The notes beneath the pieces were generated by a model that searched no databases, was not told where the DNA came from, and saw nothing but the letters and a program-made list of their open reading frames with translations. A stretch of 64,000 nt of DNA from Fluoribacter dumoffii NY 23 (GTDB lineage Bacteria; Pseudomonadota; Gammaproteobacteria; Legionellales; Legionellaceae). A program made the translations under genes and the position numbers. This document shows positions 18,883-30,764 of the stretch, piece after piece; position 1 is the stretch's first letter, and each line of letters begins with the position of its first letter. The stretch covers positions 2,716,054-2,780,053 of the forward strand of contig NZ_CM001373.1 in the NCBI RefSeq assembly GCF_000236165.1. The letters are read 5' to 3'.

Positions 18883-19083
18883 ATGCCCCCCTCTCACCTT
18901 ACTTATTATTTTTACATGCAAGATTTGTGCTTAAATATCAATTTTTTTTAATTATTATTCGAGCATATCTAAAATAAGTTTAGTACGAATATCTGAGTTT
19001 TTGCCAGGTTTATAAATAATATTCTGGAGGGATTAATGAATATCCTGAGTGCAGCCTGGTTAGACATGAGTCCAGCTGGGCTT

Positions 19084-20940
19084 TTACCGGTTTTCACCAT
19101 GAAAAAATTGAAAAATGCGCTTTGCCAATTGTTCGCTGATGCCTGGTACTTTGGCAATTTCTTCTATGGGAGCTTTAGCAAGCTCTCGAATTCCTCCAAA
19201 ACGATGCAGCAAAGCTTGCCTGCGTTTTGCTCCAACCCCTTCAATATCCTCAAGCGTAGAATCCAGTCGCCTTTTTTGTCTTTTTTTACGATGGGCGGTA
19301 ATGGCAAATCGGTGTGCTTCATCCCGAATATGCTGGAGCAGATGCAACGCCTTGGAGTCGTCAGGTAAAGTCAATTCACGTGCTTCATGAATTAAAATCA
19401 ACTTTTCCCATCCCGCTTTTCGTGAGGGTCCTTTGGCAACGCCCAACAAAGTCACTGTTGAAATCCCAAGCCGCTCTAGAACTTTCTGAGCCACAGCTAC
19501 CTGTCCCTTGCCTCCGTCAATAATTAACAGATCAGGCAAGGATTGAATTTCTATCAGGCGTTTAAAACGACGGGTAATTGACTGTTCCATAGCCGCGTAA
19601 TCATCTCCAGGTGTGATACCTTCAATGTTAAATCGACGGTATTCGCCAGTGGACGGTCCTTCCTGATCAAAAACGACACAAGATGCCACTGTAGCCTCAC
19701 CCTGGGTATGGCTGATATCAAAGCACTCCATTCGTTCAATGGGTTTTTTCAATCCGAGAAAATGTTCCAGTTCCTGGAATCGTGATCTCATTGTCGAGTG
19801 TTTTGTAACATATTCGGCTACCGAAACCCTTAGGTTATTGAGGGAAAAATCCATCCAACGCGATTTTATGCCCCGAGGATTTACCTGAATTTTACACATC
19901 TTCCCGCGTTGTTCGGATAATATTTCCTCCAATGATTGGTGATCCACCAATTCATGGTTGGTAATGATTAAGGCAGGAATTTTCTCCGGACTATCCAAAT
20001 AATAAAACCCGACAAAAGCATCAAAAGTTTGTTGCCACAAATCCTCCAGGTCGAGTTCATCCTCCAACCCTTTTTGCGGTACTGAAGGAAAATAACTATG
20101 GCTTGCCAATACTTGTCCTTCACGTATGGTTACACACTGAACGCACGCAAAACCAGGATTTACTTCAATAGCAATCGCATCTGCGTCCCCACGTAACTGT
20201 AAAACACCTTGTTGCTCTTGTACCAAGCGCAAACTTTTAATCTGGTCCCGCAAAAGTGCTGCTTCCTCAAAATTCAATTCACTTACAGCTTTGTCTATGC
20301 GCTTGGCCAATTCATCGAGAATCTGTTGAGACTTTCCTTGCAAGAATCGCATGGCATCTTGTACAGAACGCTTGTAATTTTCCGGAGTTATGTAATTGAC
20401 ACACGGAGCGGTACAACGTTTGATTTGATATTGTAAACAGGGTCTTGAACGAGCATTAAAATAGCTGTCTCTACAATTACGTAGTTTAAAGACCTTTTGA
20501 ATGGTTACAATGGTTTCCTTTACCGCAGCACTACTTGGATAGGGTCCAAAAAAATCGCCTGAAAGAGGTTTTTTTTTGGAACGATAGCTTTCTATGCGGG
20601 GAAATTCCGGATGATTGCAAATATGAATGTAAGGATAAGATTTATCATCGCGCAATAAAACATTGTATTTGGGTTTTAATGTTTTAATCAGATTGCTTTC
20701 CAGTAATAAAGCCTCTGTTTCACTGCGGGTCACAGAGATTTTTATAGAAGCAATTTGACTTACCAGTGACCGTGTTTTTATGCCGGTATTTTGTTTATTA
20801 AAATAGCTCGTAACTCTTTTTTTTAGATTGGAAGCTTTGCCTACATACAGGAGATTACCTGTTTCATCCAACATACGATAAACGCCGGGTTCATTAGGTA
20901 ACTTGGTGAGGAATGAGGCTAATTCAGTAGAAATATTCAT
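19084..20940 (-). CDS. uvrC: UvrABC system protein C
   Basis: Nucleotide-excision repair endonuclease that makes both incisions beside a lesion bound by UvrB. The 618-residue product has the N-terminal GIY-YIG domain ([18 protein letters not shown]), a UVR (UvrB-binding) motif near residue 205, the RNase H-like endonuclease domain with DISHTQGE, and C-terminal helix-hairpin-helix repeats ([16 protein letters not shown]). The frame is open to 21015, but the ATG at 20940 matches the family start. Its place directly behind the GacA-type regulator gene letA is the widely conserved gacA/uvrY-uvrC pair; a 132-base gap separates them. Confidence 0.96.
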   Translation of the reverse strand: MNISTELASFLTKLPNEPGVYRMLDETGNLLYVGKASNLKKRVTSYFNKQNTGIKTRSLVSQIASIKISVTRSETEALLLESNLIKTLKPKYNVLLRDDKSYPYIHICNHPEFPRIESYRSKKKPLSGDFFGPYPSSAAVKETIVTIQKVFKLRNCRDSYFNARSRPCLQYQIKRCTAPCVNYITPENYKRSVQDAMRFLQGKSQQILDELAKRIDKAVSELNFEEAALLRDQIKSLRLVQEQQGVLQLRGDADAIAIEVNPGFACVQCVTIREGQVLASHSYFPSVPQKGLEDELDLEDLWQQTFDAFVGFYYLDSPEKIPALIITNHELVDHQSLEEILSEQRGKMCKIQVNPRGIKSRWMDFSLNNLRVSVAEYVTKHSTMRSRFQELEHFLGLKKPIERMECFDISHTQGEATVASCVVFDQEGPSTGEYRRFNIEGITPGDDYAAMEQSITRRFKRLIEIQSLPDLLIIDGGKGQVAVAQKVLERLGISTVTLLGVAKGPSRKAGWEKLILIHEARELTLPDDSKALHLLQHIRDEAHRFAITAHRKKRQKRRLDSTLEDIEGVGAKRRQALLHRFGGIRELAKAPIEEIAKVPGISEQLAKRIFQFFHGENR

Positions 20941-21072
20941 GTAATAATAATAACAATAATCTGATTGGTTACTCGAAGTGTTAAGCCTGGGTGCAGCGCA
21001 AATTGGCGGATGCAAGCTTAATGCGAATTTTTATTGCCAGACTCCATTGCGTTGCCTCAAAACTACAAAAAC

Positions 21073-21732
21073 TTAATCTTCTGATGCCAAATCGATAGGA
21101 TTTTCTATAATTCCATGCTTCAAAGCCAAATAGGTAAGCTCGACATCATTTTTAATACCTAATTTTTCAAAGGTGCGGTAACGATAGCCATTAATTGTTT
21201 TCGTACTCAGGAAAAGACGGTCGCTAATTTCCTGAACATTCATGCCAGTAGTAATCATCAACATCACTTGCATCTCACGTTCAGATAATAAATCAAAAGG
21301 CGAACCTTGTACTTCTTCCAGACTATTAATCGCCATTTTCTGAGCAATCTCAGCACTGAGATACCTCTCCCCTTTGGCAACTTTACGAATCGCAGCCGCC
21401 ATTTCTTCGGCACCTGATTCTTTGGTCAGATAACCCATAGCTCCCAATTGCAGGACACGTGTAGGCAACACATCAGAACACATTGCGGTTACAGCAATTA
21501 CTTTAACATGCGGATTTGATTTTTTTAGACGACGTGTTACTTCCCAGCCATCAATTCCAGGCATTTTCATATCTAAAAGGACCACGTCGGGAGAATGTTT
21601 TTTTACCAGTGCCAAAGCTTGTTCACCACTTTCGGCATCAGCAACTACTTCTACATCCGACATATCTTCAAGTAATCGTCGAATCCCCATTCGAACCAAT
21701 GCATGGTCATCAACAATTAATACTTTAATCAA
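21073..21732 (-). CDS. letA: LetA response regulator (GacA/UvrY type)
   Basis: A 219-residue two-component regulator with an N-terminal receiver (D8, D9, phospho-acceptor D54, K near 104) and a C-terminal LuxR-type helix-turn-helix (LSEREMQVMLMITTGMNVQE, residues about 149-168). It belongs to the GacA/UvrY/LetA group and sits next to uvrC as in that group. In L. pneumophila the LetA-LetS system turns on the small RNAs RsmY and RsmZ, which relieve CsrA repression and switch on the transmissive, virulent phase. The partner kinase LetS is not in this window. Confidence 0.93.
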   Translation of the reverse strand: MIKVLIVDDHALVRMGIRRLLEDMSDVEVVADAESGEQALALVKKHSPDVVLLDMKMPGIDGWEVTRRLKKSNPHVKVIAVTAMCSDVLPTRVLQLGAMGYLTKESGAEEMAAAIRKVAKGERYLSAEIAQKMAINSLEEVQGSPFDLLSEREMQVMLMITTGMNVQEISDRLFLSTKTINGYRYRTFEKLGIKNDVELTYLALKHGIIENPIDLASED

Positions 21733-21961
21733 AAAATGCTCCTTGACTTAAGACCAGCCAATGAACAAACAAGTTTCTCGATGTTAGCAAGACTCGCTGT
21801 TCTTTACAATATATACCTTTTCCAAATAAGTTATAAGAAGTTAAAGCTGTGATTTGTCGTCAGGTCCTAATTAAACTCCATTTGAAGCTGTACTTCCTTC
21901 TGATGCGCCTGATAACAAATTAAGGCTGTTAAAAATTCATAACTTCTCCCAAAAGTATAGA

Positions 21962-22780
21962 TTAACAGGCTCGAATATGGATGTTAGGGTTATTCGCATC
22001 CACTTTAAAAAATGGGGGAAACTCTCCTAATTCGCGGGTTCGGGCCAACAGTTTATTTATATCCGATAAAACAAAATCGTATAAAACCTGATAATCATTG
22101 ATTACGAAATAAACCGGTTGCAGCATATCGATACGATAAGGCATACGGAATGCTGCTATTGGTTCAAAAACTATTCGGATTGGGATATCGCTTTCAACGC
22201 TGTATACTGTTTCGCTAATCGAAGATAATATTCCCCCACCATAAGCGCGCAAACCATTGGCGTTTTTAATTAAACCGAACTCTACAGTAAACCAAAACAT
22301 CCGTTGCAGTAAGGGCCAGTCAGACTCAGGGAAGGTTAGAACCTTCCGGGCATAATCGTAAACAAATTCCGCGTAGACCTTGTCGGTTAGCATGGGACAA
22401 TGGCCAAAAACCTCATGAAAAATATCAGGCTCTTTGACATAATTTAATTCTTCTTCATTACGAATAAAGGTAGCTACCGGAAAATGCTTTGTTGCCAATA
22501 ATTCAAAAAATTCGCGAGCAGAAATTAATGCAGCAACTGCAGACACTTGCCATCCAGTTTCTGCTTTAAGCCGTTCATTCAGGTCGGGAATTTGCGGGAT
22601 TTCCCTTGAAGTAATGCCTAGAGTTTTTATCCCTGTTATAAATTCATCACAAGCTCTTCCTGGTAATAATTTTATTTGTCTTTCAAATAAAGTACTCCAC
22701 ACAGAATTTTCTTTTTCAGAATAATTAACAAAGCCTTGAGCGTCAGGAACGTGCGCTACATAACGGCTTGAAAATTCCAT
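21962..22780 (-). CDS. phhA: phenylalanine-4-hydroxylase
   Basis: Pterin-dependent, non-haem iron enzyme converting phenylalanine to tyrosine. The 272-residue product (start at MEFSSRYV, 22780, preceded by GGAG) carries the iron-binding HEVFGHCPML motif, with the third ligand expected in the FWFTVEFGL stretch. Length and architecture match the bacterial monomeric PhhA, lacking the eukaryotic regulatory domain. In Legionella this enzyme supplies tyrosine for growth and, through homogentisate, the brown pyomelanin pigment. The reading frame continues upstream to 22852, but those codons have no ribosome site. Monocistronic by context. Confidence 0.94.
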   Translation of the reverse strand: MEFSSRYVAHVPDAQGFVNYSEKENSVWSTLFERQIKLLPGRACDEFITGIKTLGITSREIPQIPDLNERLKAETGWQVSAVAALISAREFFELLATKHFPVATFIRNEEELNYVKEPDIFHEVFGHCPMLTDKVYAEFVYDYARKVLTFPESDWPLLQRMFWFTVEFGLIKNANGLRAYGGGILSSISETVYSVESDIPIRIVFEPIAAFRMPYRIDMLQPVYFVINDYQVLYDFVLSDINKLLARTRELGEFPPFFKVDANNPNIHIRAC

Positions 22781-22958
22781 AATTTCTCCTTCACATACAA
22801 ATAATCGTAAAAAGCGATGGCAAGATATATAGGTTATCTTAAAAAAAACCACCTTTTTTAGTTATTAGGCAATTTGAGGATAAATGTCAATAACTATTAC
22901 AGATTTTTCAAATTATGCTATAGAATCAGATTCATACTGGGTCTTTAGGAAGCAAACA

Positions 22959-25145
<2,187 letters not shown>

Positions 25146-25203
25146 TTAACATGCAAATCAAGTTTGCCGTTCCATACAAAATCCGGATAGAGTACTAACC
25201 CGA

Positions 25204-25482
25204 TTAATTTGCAGCTTCTTCTTGTTGTTCTGCAACTATAGTTACGTACTTACGATTTTTGTCGCCCTTGACAACGAATTGTACCAAACCTTCAACCAAG
25301 GCAAACAAGGTGTGATCACGACCGCAACCTACGCCTGGTCCTGGGTGGAACCGAGTTCCGCGTTGTCTTACAATTATTTCACCCGCATTAACAAATTGAC
25401 CGCCATAACGCTTCACACCAAGATATTTGGGATTCGAATCGCGGCCGTTACGAGTACTACCACCTGCTTTCTTATGAGCCAT
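25204..25482 (-). CDS. rpmA: 50S ribosomal protein L27
   Basis: A 92-residue ribosomal protein located at the peptidyl-transferase region. The Gly-rich, basic N-terminus ([15 protein letters not shown]) and [22 protein letters not shown] stretch are the L27 hallmarks. Like most proteobacterial forms it lacks a long cleaved N-terminal extension. It is 12 bases downstream of the rplU stop and clearly in the same transcript; an intrinsic terminator follows. Confidence 0.97.
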   Translation of the reverse strand: MAHKKAGGSTRNGRDSNPKYLGVKRYGGQFVNAGEIIVRQRGTRFHPGPGVGCGRDHTLFALVEGLVQFVVKGDKNRKYVTIVAEQQEEAAN

Positions 25483-25494
25483 TGCTATCCTCTC

Positions 25495-25806
25495 TTACTT
25501 GCTTATCGCAGTTATTTTAACTTGCGAGTAATATTGTCTGTGCCCCATGTGTTTCATGTGGTGCTTACGACGTCGAAACTTGATAATTTTAACTTTTTTG
25601 TGACGGCCATGATCAAGGACTTCAGCTTTCACTATTGCTTTGGAAACTAATGGAGTACCACAAACAATTTTATCACCATCAGCCAACATTAATACTTCTT
25701 CAAATTGTATTTCATTGCCAACATCGTTAGGCAGTAATTCAATTTTTAACACATCACCTTCCTTCACGGTGTATTGCTTACCGCCAGTTTTGATTACCGC
25801 ATACAT
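25495..25806 (-). CDS. rplU: 50S ribosomal protein L21
   Basis: A 103-residue protein that binds 23S rRNA domain I together with L20 and L27. The sequence MYAVIKTGGKQY, with KVKIIKFRRRKHHMKHMGHRQ later, is diagnostic. The frame extends 11 codons further up, but the ATG at 25806 matches the universal N-terminus. It begins the rplU-rpmA unit and shares a 200-base divergent promoter region with rplY. Confidence 0.97.
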   Translation of the reverse strand: MYAVIKTGGKQYTVKEGDVLKIELLPNDVGNEIQFEEVLMLADGDKIVCGTPLVSKAIVKAEVLDHGRHKKVKIIKFRRRKHHMKHMGHRQYYSQVKITAISK

Positions 25807-25882
25807 AATTTTTCTCCAATTCGCCTGATTGGCTATCACAAATTCAATAAAGTCGCATATTCTATGAAATTATCACTATGAC

Positions 25883-25911
25883 TTCAAGTTCATTTTAAAA
25901 TATTGTATACT
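25883..25911 (+). promoter_or_regulatory. rplY promoter candidate
   Basis: A -10 box TATACT (25906-25911), with TTCAAG at 25883-25888 spaced 17 bases upstream. The -10 is close to consensus, the -35 is poor. It would give a leader of about 90 bases in front of rplY. Confidence 0.45.
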
Positions 25912-25923
25912 TCGCCACCCTTT

Positions 25924-25972
25924 CCGGATTTTTTTGTTGATTATCCGGTGTTTAATCTGGTCGCGGATTAAA
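25924..25972 (+). promoter_or_regulatory. structured 5' leader of rplY: two tandem hairpins
   Basis: Hairpin 1 pairs CCGGAT (25924-25929) with ATCCGG (25943-25948). Hairpin 2 pairs TTTAATC (25951-25957) with GATTAAA (25966-25972). Both lie between the promoter and the rplY start at 26007. A leader of this kind could allow translational feedback by the ribosomal protein, but that is inference. Confidence 0.4.
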
Positions 25973-26006
25973 TTTTAGGGACTTTACTTAATTATTGGAG
26001 TATATA

Positions 26007-26672
26007 ATGTCTAACATCCTTTTAGAAGCACAAACAAGAACGGATATGGGGAAAGGTGCGAGCCGCCGCCTACGTCGTCTTGAAAATAAAGTACCTGCTG
26101 TTATTTATGGCGGGGATAAAAAGCCAATGTCAATTCACTTTCAACACAATAAAGTGGTTAAAGCCCTGGAAACTGAAAGCATCTACTCCAGTGTTTTTGA
26201 CATTACTGTTGATGGGAAAGTAGAACATGTTATTTTAAAAGCGTTGCAACGCCATCCTTACAAGCCTGTTGTGATGCATATGGATTTACAACGTGTTTCT
26301 AAAACCGACATCCTGGTTAAATTGGTACCCATTCATTTCACCAATGAAGAAAAAGCTCCTGGTATCAAGGCTGGAGGTATTATTAACCATACTATGACTC
26401 AAGTAGAAGTTCGCTGCCAAGCAAAAGATTTACCTGAGTTTATCACAGTAGATATGTCAGATGTTAAAATGGATGACGTGGTTCATTTGTCTAACCTGAA
26501 ATTGCCTAAAGGGGTACAACTGACTGTTGATGTTACCGATGGCAGCCATGACTCTCCTGTCGTAAGCATCCACATGTCCAAAGCAAGTGCAGCTGAAGAA
26601 GAAACAACAGAAGCTACAGAAGTTCCAGCATCTGCTGTCCCAACAGTTAGCGGCGAAAAAGGCGAAGAATAA
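26007..26672 (+). CDS. rplY: 50S ribosomal protein L25 (CTC type)
   Basis: A 221-residue protein with an N-terminal L25 domain (about 1-95) that binds 5S rRNA, plus the C-terminal CTC (general stress protein) domain found in longer L25 family members. The ATG at 26007 follows TTGGAG and fits the family start MSNILLEAQ. The C-terminal tail is acidic and Glu/Thr/Ala rich (about 190-221). It is followed by pth, an arrangement shared with many gammaproteobacteria. A 10-bp stem hairpin lies after the stop. Confidence 0.95.
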   Translation: MSNILLEAQTRTDMGKGASRRLRRLENKVPAVIYGGDKKPMSIHFQHNKVVKALETESIYSSVFDITVDGKVEHVILKALQRHPYKPVVMHMDLQRVSKTDILVKLVPIHFTNEEKAPGIKAGGIINHTMTQVEVRCQAKDLPEFITVDMSDVKMDDVVHLSNLKLPKGVQLTVDVTDGSHDSPVVSIHMSKASAAEEETTEATEVPASAVPTVSGEKGEE

Positions 26673-26701
26673 TCAATCCATTTTGATTGAAATGCAGTAA
26701 A

Positions 26702-26730
26702 ATGTAGCCTGTAGCAATCGCAGGCTACAT
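26702..26730 (+). terminator. 10-bp perfect stem after rplY
   Basis: ATGTAGCCTG (26702-26711) pairs exactly with CAGGCTACAT (26721-26730) over a 9-base loop. There is no U-run, so it may be an attenuator or a 3'-end stabiliser between rplY and pth rather than a strong intrinsic terminator. Confidence 0.5.
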
Positions 26731-26760
26731 AACATCACGACTCTATCAAAGAGCTAAATC

Positions 26761-27330
26761 ATGGCCATAAAACTTATCATTGGTTTGCGTAACCCAGGAT
26801 CAGCTTATGAACATACGCGGCATAATACTGGTGGATGGTTAGTCTCTGCCCTAGCTCAACGCCACAACGCTTTTTTCAAGCTGGAAAAGAAAATGCAAGC
26901 TGAACTGGCCGATTTGGAATTAAATCAGCACCCGGGTAAATTAGTTTTACCTACGACTTTTATGAACCATAGTGGCCAACCCACTCGCCTTGTGAGCCAG
27001 TTTTATCGCATTCAACCTGGAGAAATCTTGGTTGTGCATGATGAACTGGATTTACCCCCAGGGCGTATTAAACTTAAAACAGGTGGCGGTCATGGCGGTC
27101 ATAATGGCTTGAAAGATATAATAGCCCATTTAGGCAGTACTGAGTTTCACCGTTTACGTATAGGTATTGGACATCCAGGCCATAGAGACTTGGTTCATCA
27201 ATTTGTGCTAGGTAAACCTTCAGCACAAGACCGACAATTAATTTATGACGCAATTGACAGAGGCATAGCAGTAATGCCCTTAGTATTCTCCGGTGATTTA
27301 TCCAGAGCAATGAATCAATTGAATGTTTAG
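26761..27330 (+). CDS. pth: peptidyl-tRNA hydrolase
   Basis: A 189-residue enzyme that recycles peptidyl-tRNA released prematurely from the ribosome. The active-site elements are present: N11 in GLRNPGSAYEHTRHN, H21 in the same stretch, and the HDELD aspartate near residue 94; GGGHGGHNGLKDI follows. Full length and no insertion. It lies between rplY and ychF on the same strand. Confidence 0.96.
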   Translation: MAIKLIIGLRNPGSAYEHTRHNTGGWLVSALAQRHNAFFKLEKKMQAELADLELNQHPGKLVLPTTFMNHSGQPTRLVSQFYRIQPGEILVVHDELDLPPGRIKLKTGGGHGGHNGLKDIIAHLGSTEFHRLRIGIGHPGHRDLVHQFVLGKPSAQDRQLIYDAIDRGIAVMPLVFSGDLSRAMNQLNV

Positions 27331-27424
27331 GCACTGCTTACCAAGGCAAAGAAAATCCTTGCCCGAATCCAGGTTCGCTTAAAGGTAACAGTTAATATAG
27401 TTTTAACCATAGAGGTACTCACAC

Positions 27425-28516
27425 ATGGGATTTAAATGTGGCATCGTAGGCTTGCCCAATGTTGGTAAATCAACCTTGTTCAACGCACTCACCAAAGCAG
27501 GTATTGAAGCAGCAAATTATCCTTTCTGTACGATTGAACCCAATGTTGGGATAGTCACTGTCCCTGACCCCCGGCTTGATGCCTTGAGCGACATCGTAAA
27601 ACCACAACAAGTACTCCCCGCGACAATGCAATTCGTAGATATTGCCGGAATCGTCAAAGGAGCTTCAAAAGGTGAAGGTTTGGGTAATCAGTTTTTGGCT
27701 AACATACGGGAAACTGATGCGATCGCGCATGTAGTCCGTTGTTTTGAAAATACCGATGTGGTTCATGTAGAGGGCAAAGTACATCCATTAAGTGACATTG
27801 AAGTAATTAATACAGAACTTGCTTTAGCTGATATGGAAACGCTGGAAAAAGCCATCCTAAAAGCAGGGAAAAATAGCCGTAGTGGCAACAAAGAAGCAAT
27901 TTTTGAAATGAAAACTCTGGAAAAAATCAAGGCTCATCTTGATGAAGGTTATCCTGTCCGTACCCTTGAATTGAGTGCTGAAGAGGAACCTGTTGCACGT
28001 CGCCTTTTTTTGCTCACTGCCAAGCCCGTTCTTTATATCGCCAATGTCGATGACGAGGGTTATGAAAATAACCCCTTGCTGGATCAGGTCCGTAATTTGG
28101 CTGCGCAAGAAAAAGCAAGTATTGTTGCCCTATGTGCAGCAACTGAAGCTGAGCTGGTCGAACTCGATGAGGCAGATCGGCAGGAATTTATGGAAGATTT
28201 AGGCTTAAGTGAACCCGGTTTACATCGAGTAATTCGTGCCGGGTATGAACTTTTAGGATTACAAACTTATTTTACAGCCGGCGTCAAAGAGGTCCGGGCA
28301 TGGACTATTCCCAAAGGGGCTACTGCGCCTCAAGCTGCAGGAGTAATTCACTCTGATTTTGAGAAAGGGTTTATTCGTGCAGAAGTTATAGCCTATGATG
28401 CATTTATCGCGTGCAAAGGAGAACAAGGAGCGAAAGAAGCAGGAAAATTACGTCTGGAAGGCAAAGATTACATCGTTTGTGATGGGGATGTAATGCATTT
28501 CCGGTTTAACGTATAA
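27425..28516 (+). CDS. ychF: redox-regulated ATPase YchF (Obg family)
   Basis: A 363-residue ATPase of the Obg-like superfamily that associates with ribosomes. P-loop GLPNVGKST (residues about 8-16), the switch stretch [10 protein letters not shown] and a C-terminal TGS domain (about 278-361) are all visible. The nucleotide-specificity motif is not the NKxD of GTPases (here YIANVDDEG), consistent with ATP preference in the family. The pth-ychF order is conserved widely. A short AAGTGA/TCACTT hairpin follows the stop. Confidence 0.95.
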   Translation: MGFKCGIVGLPNVGKSTLFNALTKAGIEAANYPFCTIEPNVGIVTVPDPRLDALSDIVKPQQVLPATMQFVDIAGIVKGASKGEGLGNQFLANIRETDAIAHVVRCFENTDVVHVEGKVHPLSDIEVINTELALADMETLEKAILKAGKNSRSGNKEAIFEMKTLEKIKAHLDEGYPVRTLELSAEEEPVARRLFLLTAKPVLYIANVDDEGYENNPLLDQVRNLAAQEKASIVALCAATEAELVELDEADRQEFMEDLGLSEPGLHRVIRAGYELLGLQTYFTAGVKEVRAWTIPKGATAPQAAGVIHSDFEKGFIRAEVIAYDAFIACKGEQGAKEAGKLRLEGKDYIVCDGDVMHFRFNV

Positions 28517-28520
28517 GCTC

Positions 28521-28536
28521 AAGTGAAAACTCACTT
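28521..28536 (+). terminator. short hairpin after ychF
   Basis: AAGTGA (28521-28526) pairs with TCACTT (28531-28536) around an AAAC loop directly after the ychF stop; two more T residues follow. A weak terminator at best. Confidence 0.35.
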
Positions 28537-28540
28537 TTAC

Positions 28541-28569
28541 TTGACAATTTGTATGCTCAAACCTTAGCA
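28541..28569 (+). promoter_or_regulatory. ispB promoter
   Basis: Consensus -35 TTGACA (28541-28546), a 17-base spacer and a -10 TTAGCA (28564-28569). It lies between ychF and ispB, so ispB is likely expressed from its own promoter. Confidence 0.55.
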
Positions 28570-28598
28570 TTTGTGGATTGAATCGTAGAGGACAAACA

Positions 28599-29567
28599 AT
28601 GTCGATTGACAGTATACGCGCGCTGGTTAGTGACGATTTTCATGCAGTTAATACTTTAATTGTAAATAAAATCGAATCACAAATCGGTTTAATTGATGAT
28701 ATGTCCCACCACATCATAGAAAGTGGCGGTAAAAGATTACGACCATTGTTGGTTCTTTTAGCAAGTAATGCGTGTGGTTATCAAGGTAAGGAACATATTA
28801 CCCTGGCTGCTATGGTTGAATTTTTTCATACAGCCACTCTCCTCCACGATGACGTTATTGACGAATCGACCTTAAGGAGAGGACGTCAGACAGCCAATGA
28901 CATCTGGGGCAGCAAGGCAAGCATTCTGGTGGGTGATTATCTGTTCACACAATCCATCGAATTAATCGTTGATTCTGGTAATCCGGCGGTTCTTAAGCTT
29001 TTTGCGAAAACTGCACTGGAGATCAGTTGCGGTGAAGTAAAACAGCTTTCTAATCGGCATAACCCAACGTTATCTTTCGAAGAATATTTTGATGTGATTC
29101 GTGCAAAAACAGCTCTTCTTTTCGCAGCTGCTGCCTGCATAGGACCAATAATCAGCAATGCCTCCAAGGAAATGCAAGACTGCCTTTATGCTTATGGATT
29201 GCATTTGGGGAATGCTTTTCAGCTTATTGACGATGCCCTGGATTATTGTTCCGATGCCAAAACTATAGGCAAAAATATAGGTGATGATTTGGCTGATGGG
29301 AAAGCTACTTTACCTTTAATTCATGCATTACAGCATGGTACTGAACTGCAAAGACAACAAATCATAGAGAGTCTGAAAAAAGGCACCCTGGATTTTTTAC
29401 CCGAAATTCTTATTGCTCTTGAAGAAACAAAAGCTATTGAATACACCAAGAACATTGCAGCACAGGAAGTTGATAAAGCCCTCTCCTCTTTGGTGATCTT
29501 ACCTGCTTCTAAATATAAGGAAGCGCTTATCAATTTAGCTCAATTTGCGTTACAAAGAAGCTATTGA
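28599..29567 (+). CDS. ispB: octaprenyl diphosphate synthase-type polyprenyl synthetase
   Basis: Trans-polyprenyl diphosphate synthase that makes the side-chain precursor of ubiquinone. The 322-residue product has both aspartate-rich motifs: DDVID in LLHDDVIDE and DDALD in QLIDDALDYCSD, plus GGKRLRP. Chain length cannot be read precisely; by group it should be the ubiquinone chain. Start at ATG 28599 matches the family; the in-frame extension to 28578 is unlikely. The tRNA-Pro gene follows 77 bases later. Confidence 0.92.
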   Translation: MSIDSIRALVSDDFHAVNTLIVNKIESQIGLIDDMSHHIIESGGKRLRPLLVLLASNACGYQGKEHITLAAMVEFFHTATLLHDDVIDESTLRRGRQTANDIWGSKASILVGDYLFTQSIELIVDSGNPAVLKLFAKTALEISCGEVKQLSNRHNPTLSFEEYFDVIRAKTALLFAAAACIGPIISNASKEMQDCLYAYGLHLGNAFQLIDDALDYCSDAKTIGKNIGDDLADGKATLPLIHALQHGTELQRQQIIESLKKGTLDFLPEILIALEETKAIEYTKNIAAQEVDKALSSLVILPASKYKEALINLAQFALQRSY

Positions 29568-29644
29568 TTTCTTGGCAGTTAGGTACCTGGGTGCGAGGCA
29601 AACCCTTCAAACATCAGGTCCCTTTAATTGCTAATACCTCAAAT

Positions 29645-29721
29645 ACGGAGTGTAGCTCAGCCTGGTAGAGCACTGCCTTCGGGAGGCAGGGGTCGCAAGT
29701 TCGATTCTTGTCACTCCGACC
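29645..29721 (+). tRNA. tRNA-Pro (anticodon CGG)
   Basis: A 77-base cloverleaf with the 7-bp acceptor stem CGGAGTG/CACTCCG, discriminator A and encoded CCA at 29719-29721. The D arm (AGCTCAGCCTGGTAGAGC), anticodon arm CTGCC-TTCGGGA-GGCAG and T arm (with TTCGATT loop) all fold. The anticodon loop reads TTCGGGA, giving anticodon CGG (proline, codon CCG). The C1-G72 pair and A73 fit bacterial tRNA-Pro identity. Confidence 0.95.
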
Positions 29722-29787
29722 AATATAATGAGGACTTTTTCAGGTTAATTCCATTTTTGGAGCAAGTTGACCAATACCGAAAAATTA

Positions 29788-30037
29788 TCAACCAAAATTT
29801 TTTGCAATAACATGTTCCAACTCGATTCGCTGTGCATTTAGGGGGAGATATATGCGGGCTTCCAAAGTGTTTCCGGTCAAATCTTCATTATTATAAATCA
29901 TGATCTGGGCGTTACCTTTTAGGAACATCCTTGATTGGATGCTCAGTAGGAAGTTGTTTGCCCGCATACCTTTCTAAGAGTTCATTCAGACTTTAGTTCC
30001 AAGCATCTTGAAAAAATAAAGCTAAAAATAAAATTTT
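29788..30037 (-). pseudogene. decayed small gene (frameshift and stop)
   Basis: In the 463-base gap between the tRNA and the EamA gene, the minus strand has coding-looking text split over two frames. One frame (29990 downwards) reads SLNELLERYAGKQLPTEHPI and ends at a stop near 29918. An overlapping frame (29788-29967, 59 codons) reads GNAQIMIYNNEDLTGNTLEA and continues to a TGA. They meet at an AAAA run, as expected of a one-base indel. A further stop at 29993-29995 interrupts the upstream part. I do not recognise the protein. Alternatively the 59-codon frame is a real small gene starting at 29967. The rest of the gap shows nothing. Confidence 0.35.
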
Positions 30038-30184
30038 TCAAGGGGACATCTTTTGGGCTTATATGTGATTGATTATTTATCTATTTGATGATATAATGGT
30101 CATCTTCTGAATTTCAGTCTACCTAAACATCGGGATTAATAAATACCCCCTTAATAATAAAAACAGGTTTCCAGGAGTTGTTTC

Positions 30185-30610
30185 ATGTGGTTCACATTCG
30201 CTATTTTTGCCGCCATCTTATGGGGATTTAATTACGCTCTAGCTGAAAAGATATTAAACAGCATTTCGCCCATTACTTTATTGGCATTGGAAATGATAAT
30301 GGGTGCCTTATTGTTTGGCTGCATTTCTTTCTTTACAACCTTAAAAAGAGATGTTGAACTTTTGACTAGTGATTCGAATTTATTATTAATTACTGTTGCT
30401 GAGATAGCCATTGTACTCATTGCCAGCTATTTCATTTCAGCTTCTATTAACTTAAAAAATGCAACGATTGCAGGAATTGTCGAATTAACTTACCCCCTCT
30501 TCACGATTATTTTTACCTGGTTTTTATTTAATCAGGCGCATGTGAATCTCTCAGTAATCATTGGAGGAGTTTTAATATTCGCCGGGGTTATTGTCATTGG
30601 ATTAGCTTAA
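30185..30610 (+). CDS. single-domain EamA/DMT-type transporter
   Basis: A 141-residue membrane protein with about five hydrophobic helices and one EamA-like module. Canonical DMT exporters have two such modules (about 300 residues), so it should function as a dimer, like other half-size EamA proteins. The N-terminal WGFNYALAEKIL and the C-terminal glycine-rich GGVLIFAGVIVIG are typical. Substrate unknown. Start ATG 30185 follows CAGGAG. It is an isolated gene. Confidence 0.75.
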   Translation: MWFTFAIFAAILWGFNYALAEKILNSISPITLLALEMIMGALLFGCISFFTTLKRDVELLTSDSNLLLITVAEIAIVLIASYFISASINLKNATIAGIVELTYPLFTIIFTWFLFNQAHVNLSVIIGGVLIFAGVIVIGLA

Positions 30611-30764
30611 ACTCGTTACCTCAATCAATGAATCCTTGCAACTCTCTTCCATTTGTTCCGCTGCCATGTCTCTATTTATAGTTTTTTCCCTCTTGTCTCA
30701 AAAACGGGATTACCGTTCTCACAATTCAATGAATCAAAATCAAGTCTGCTCCCATAGATTCGTT

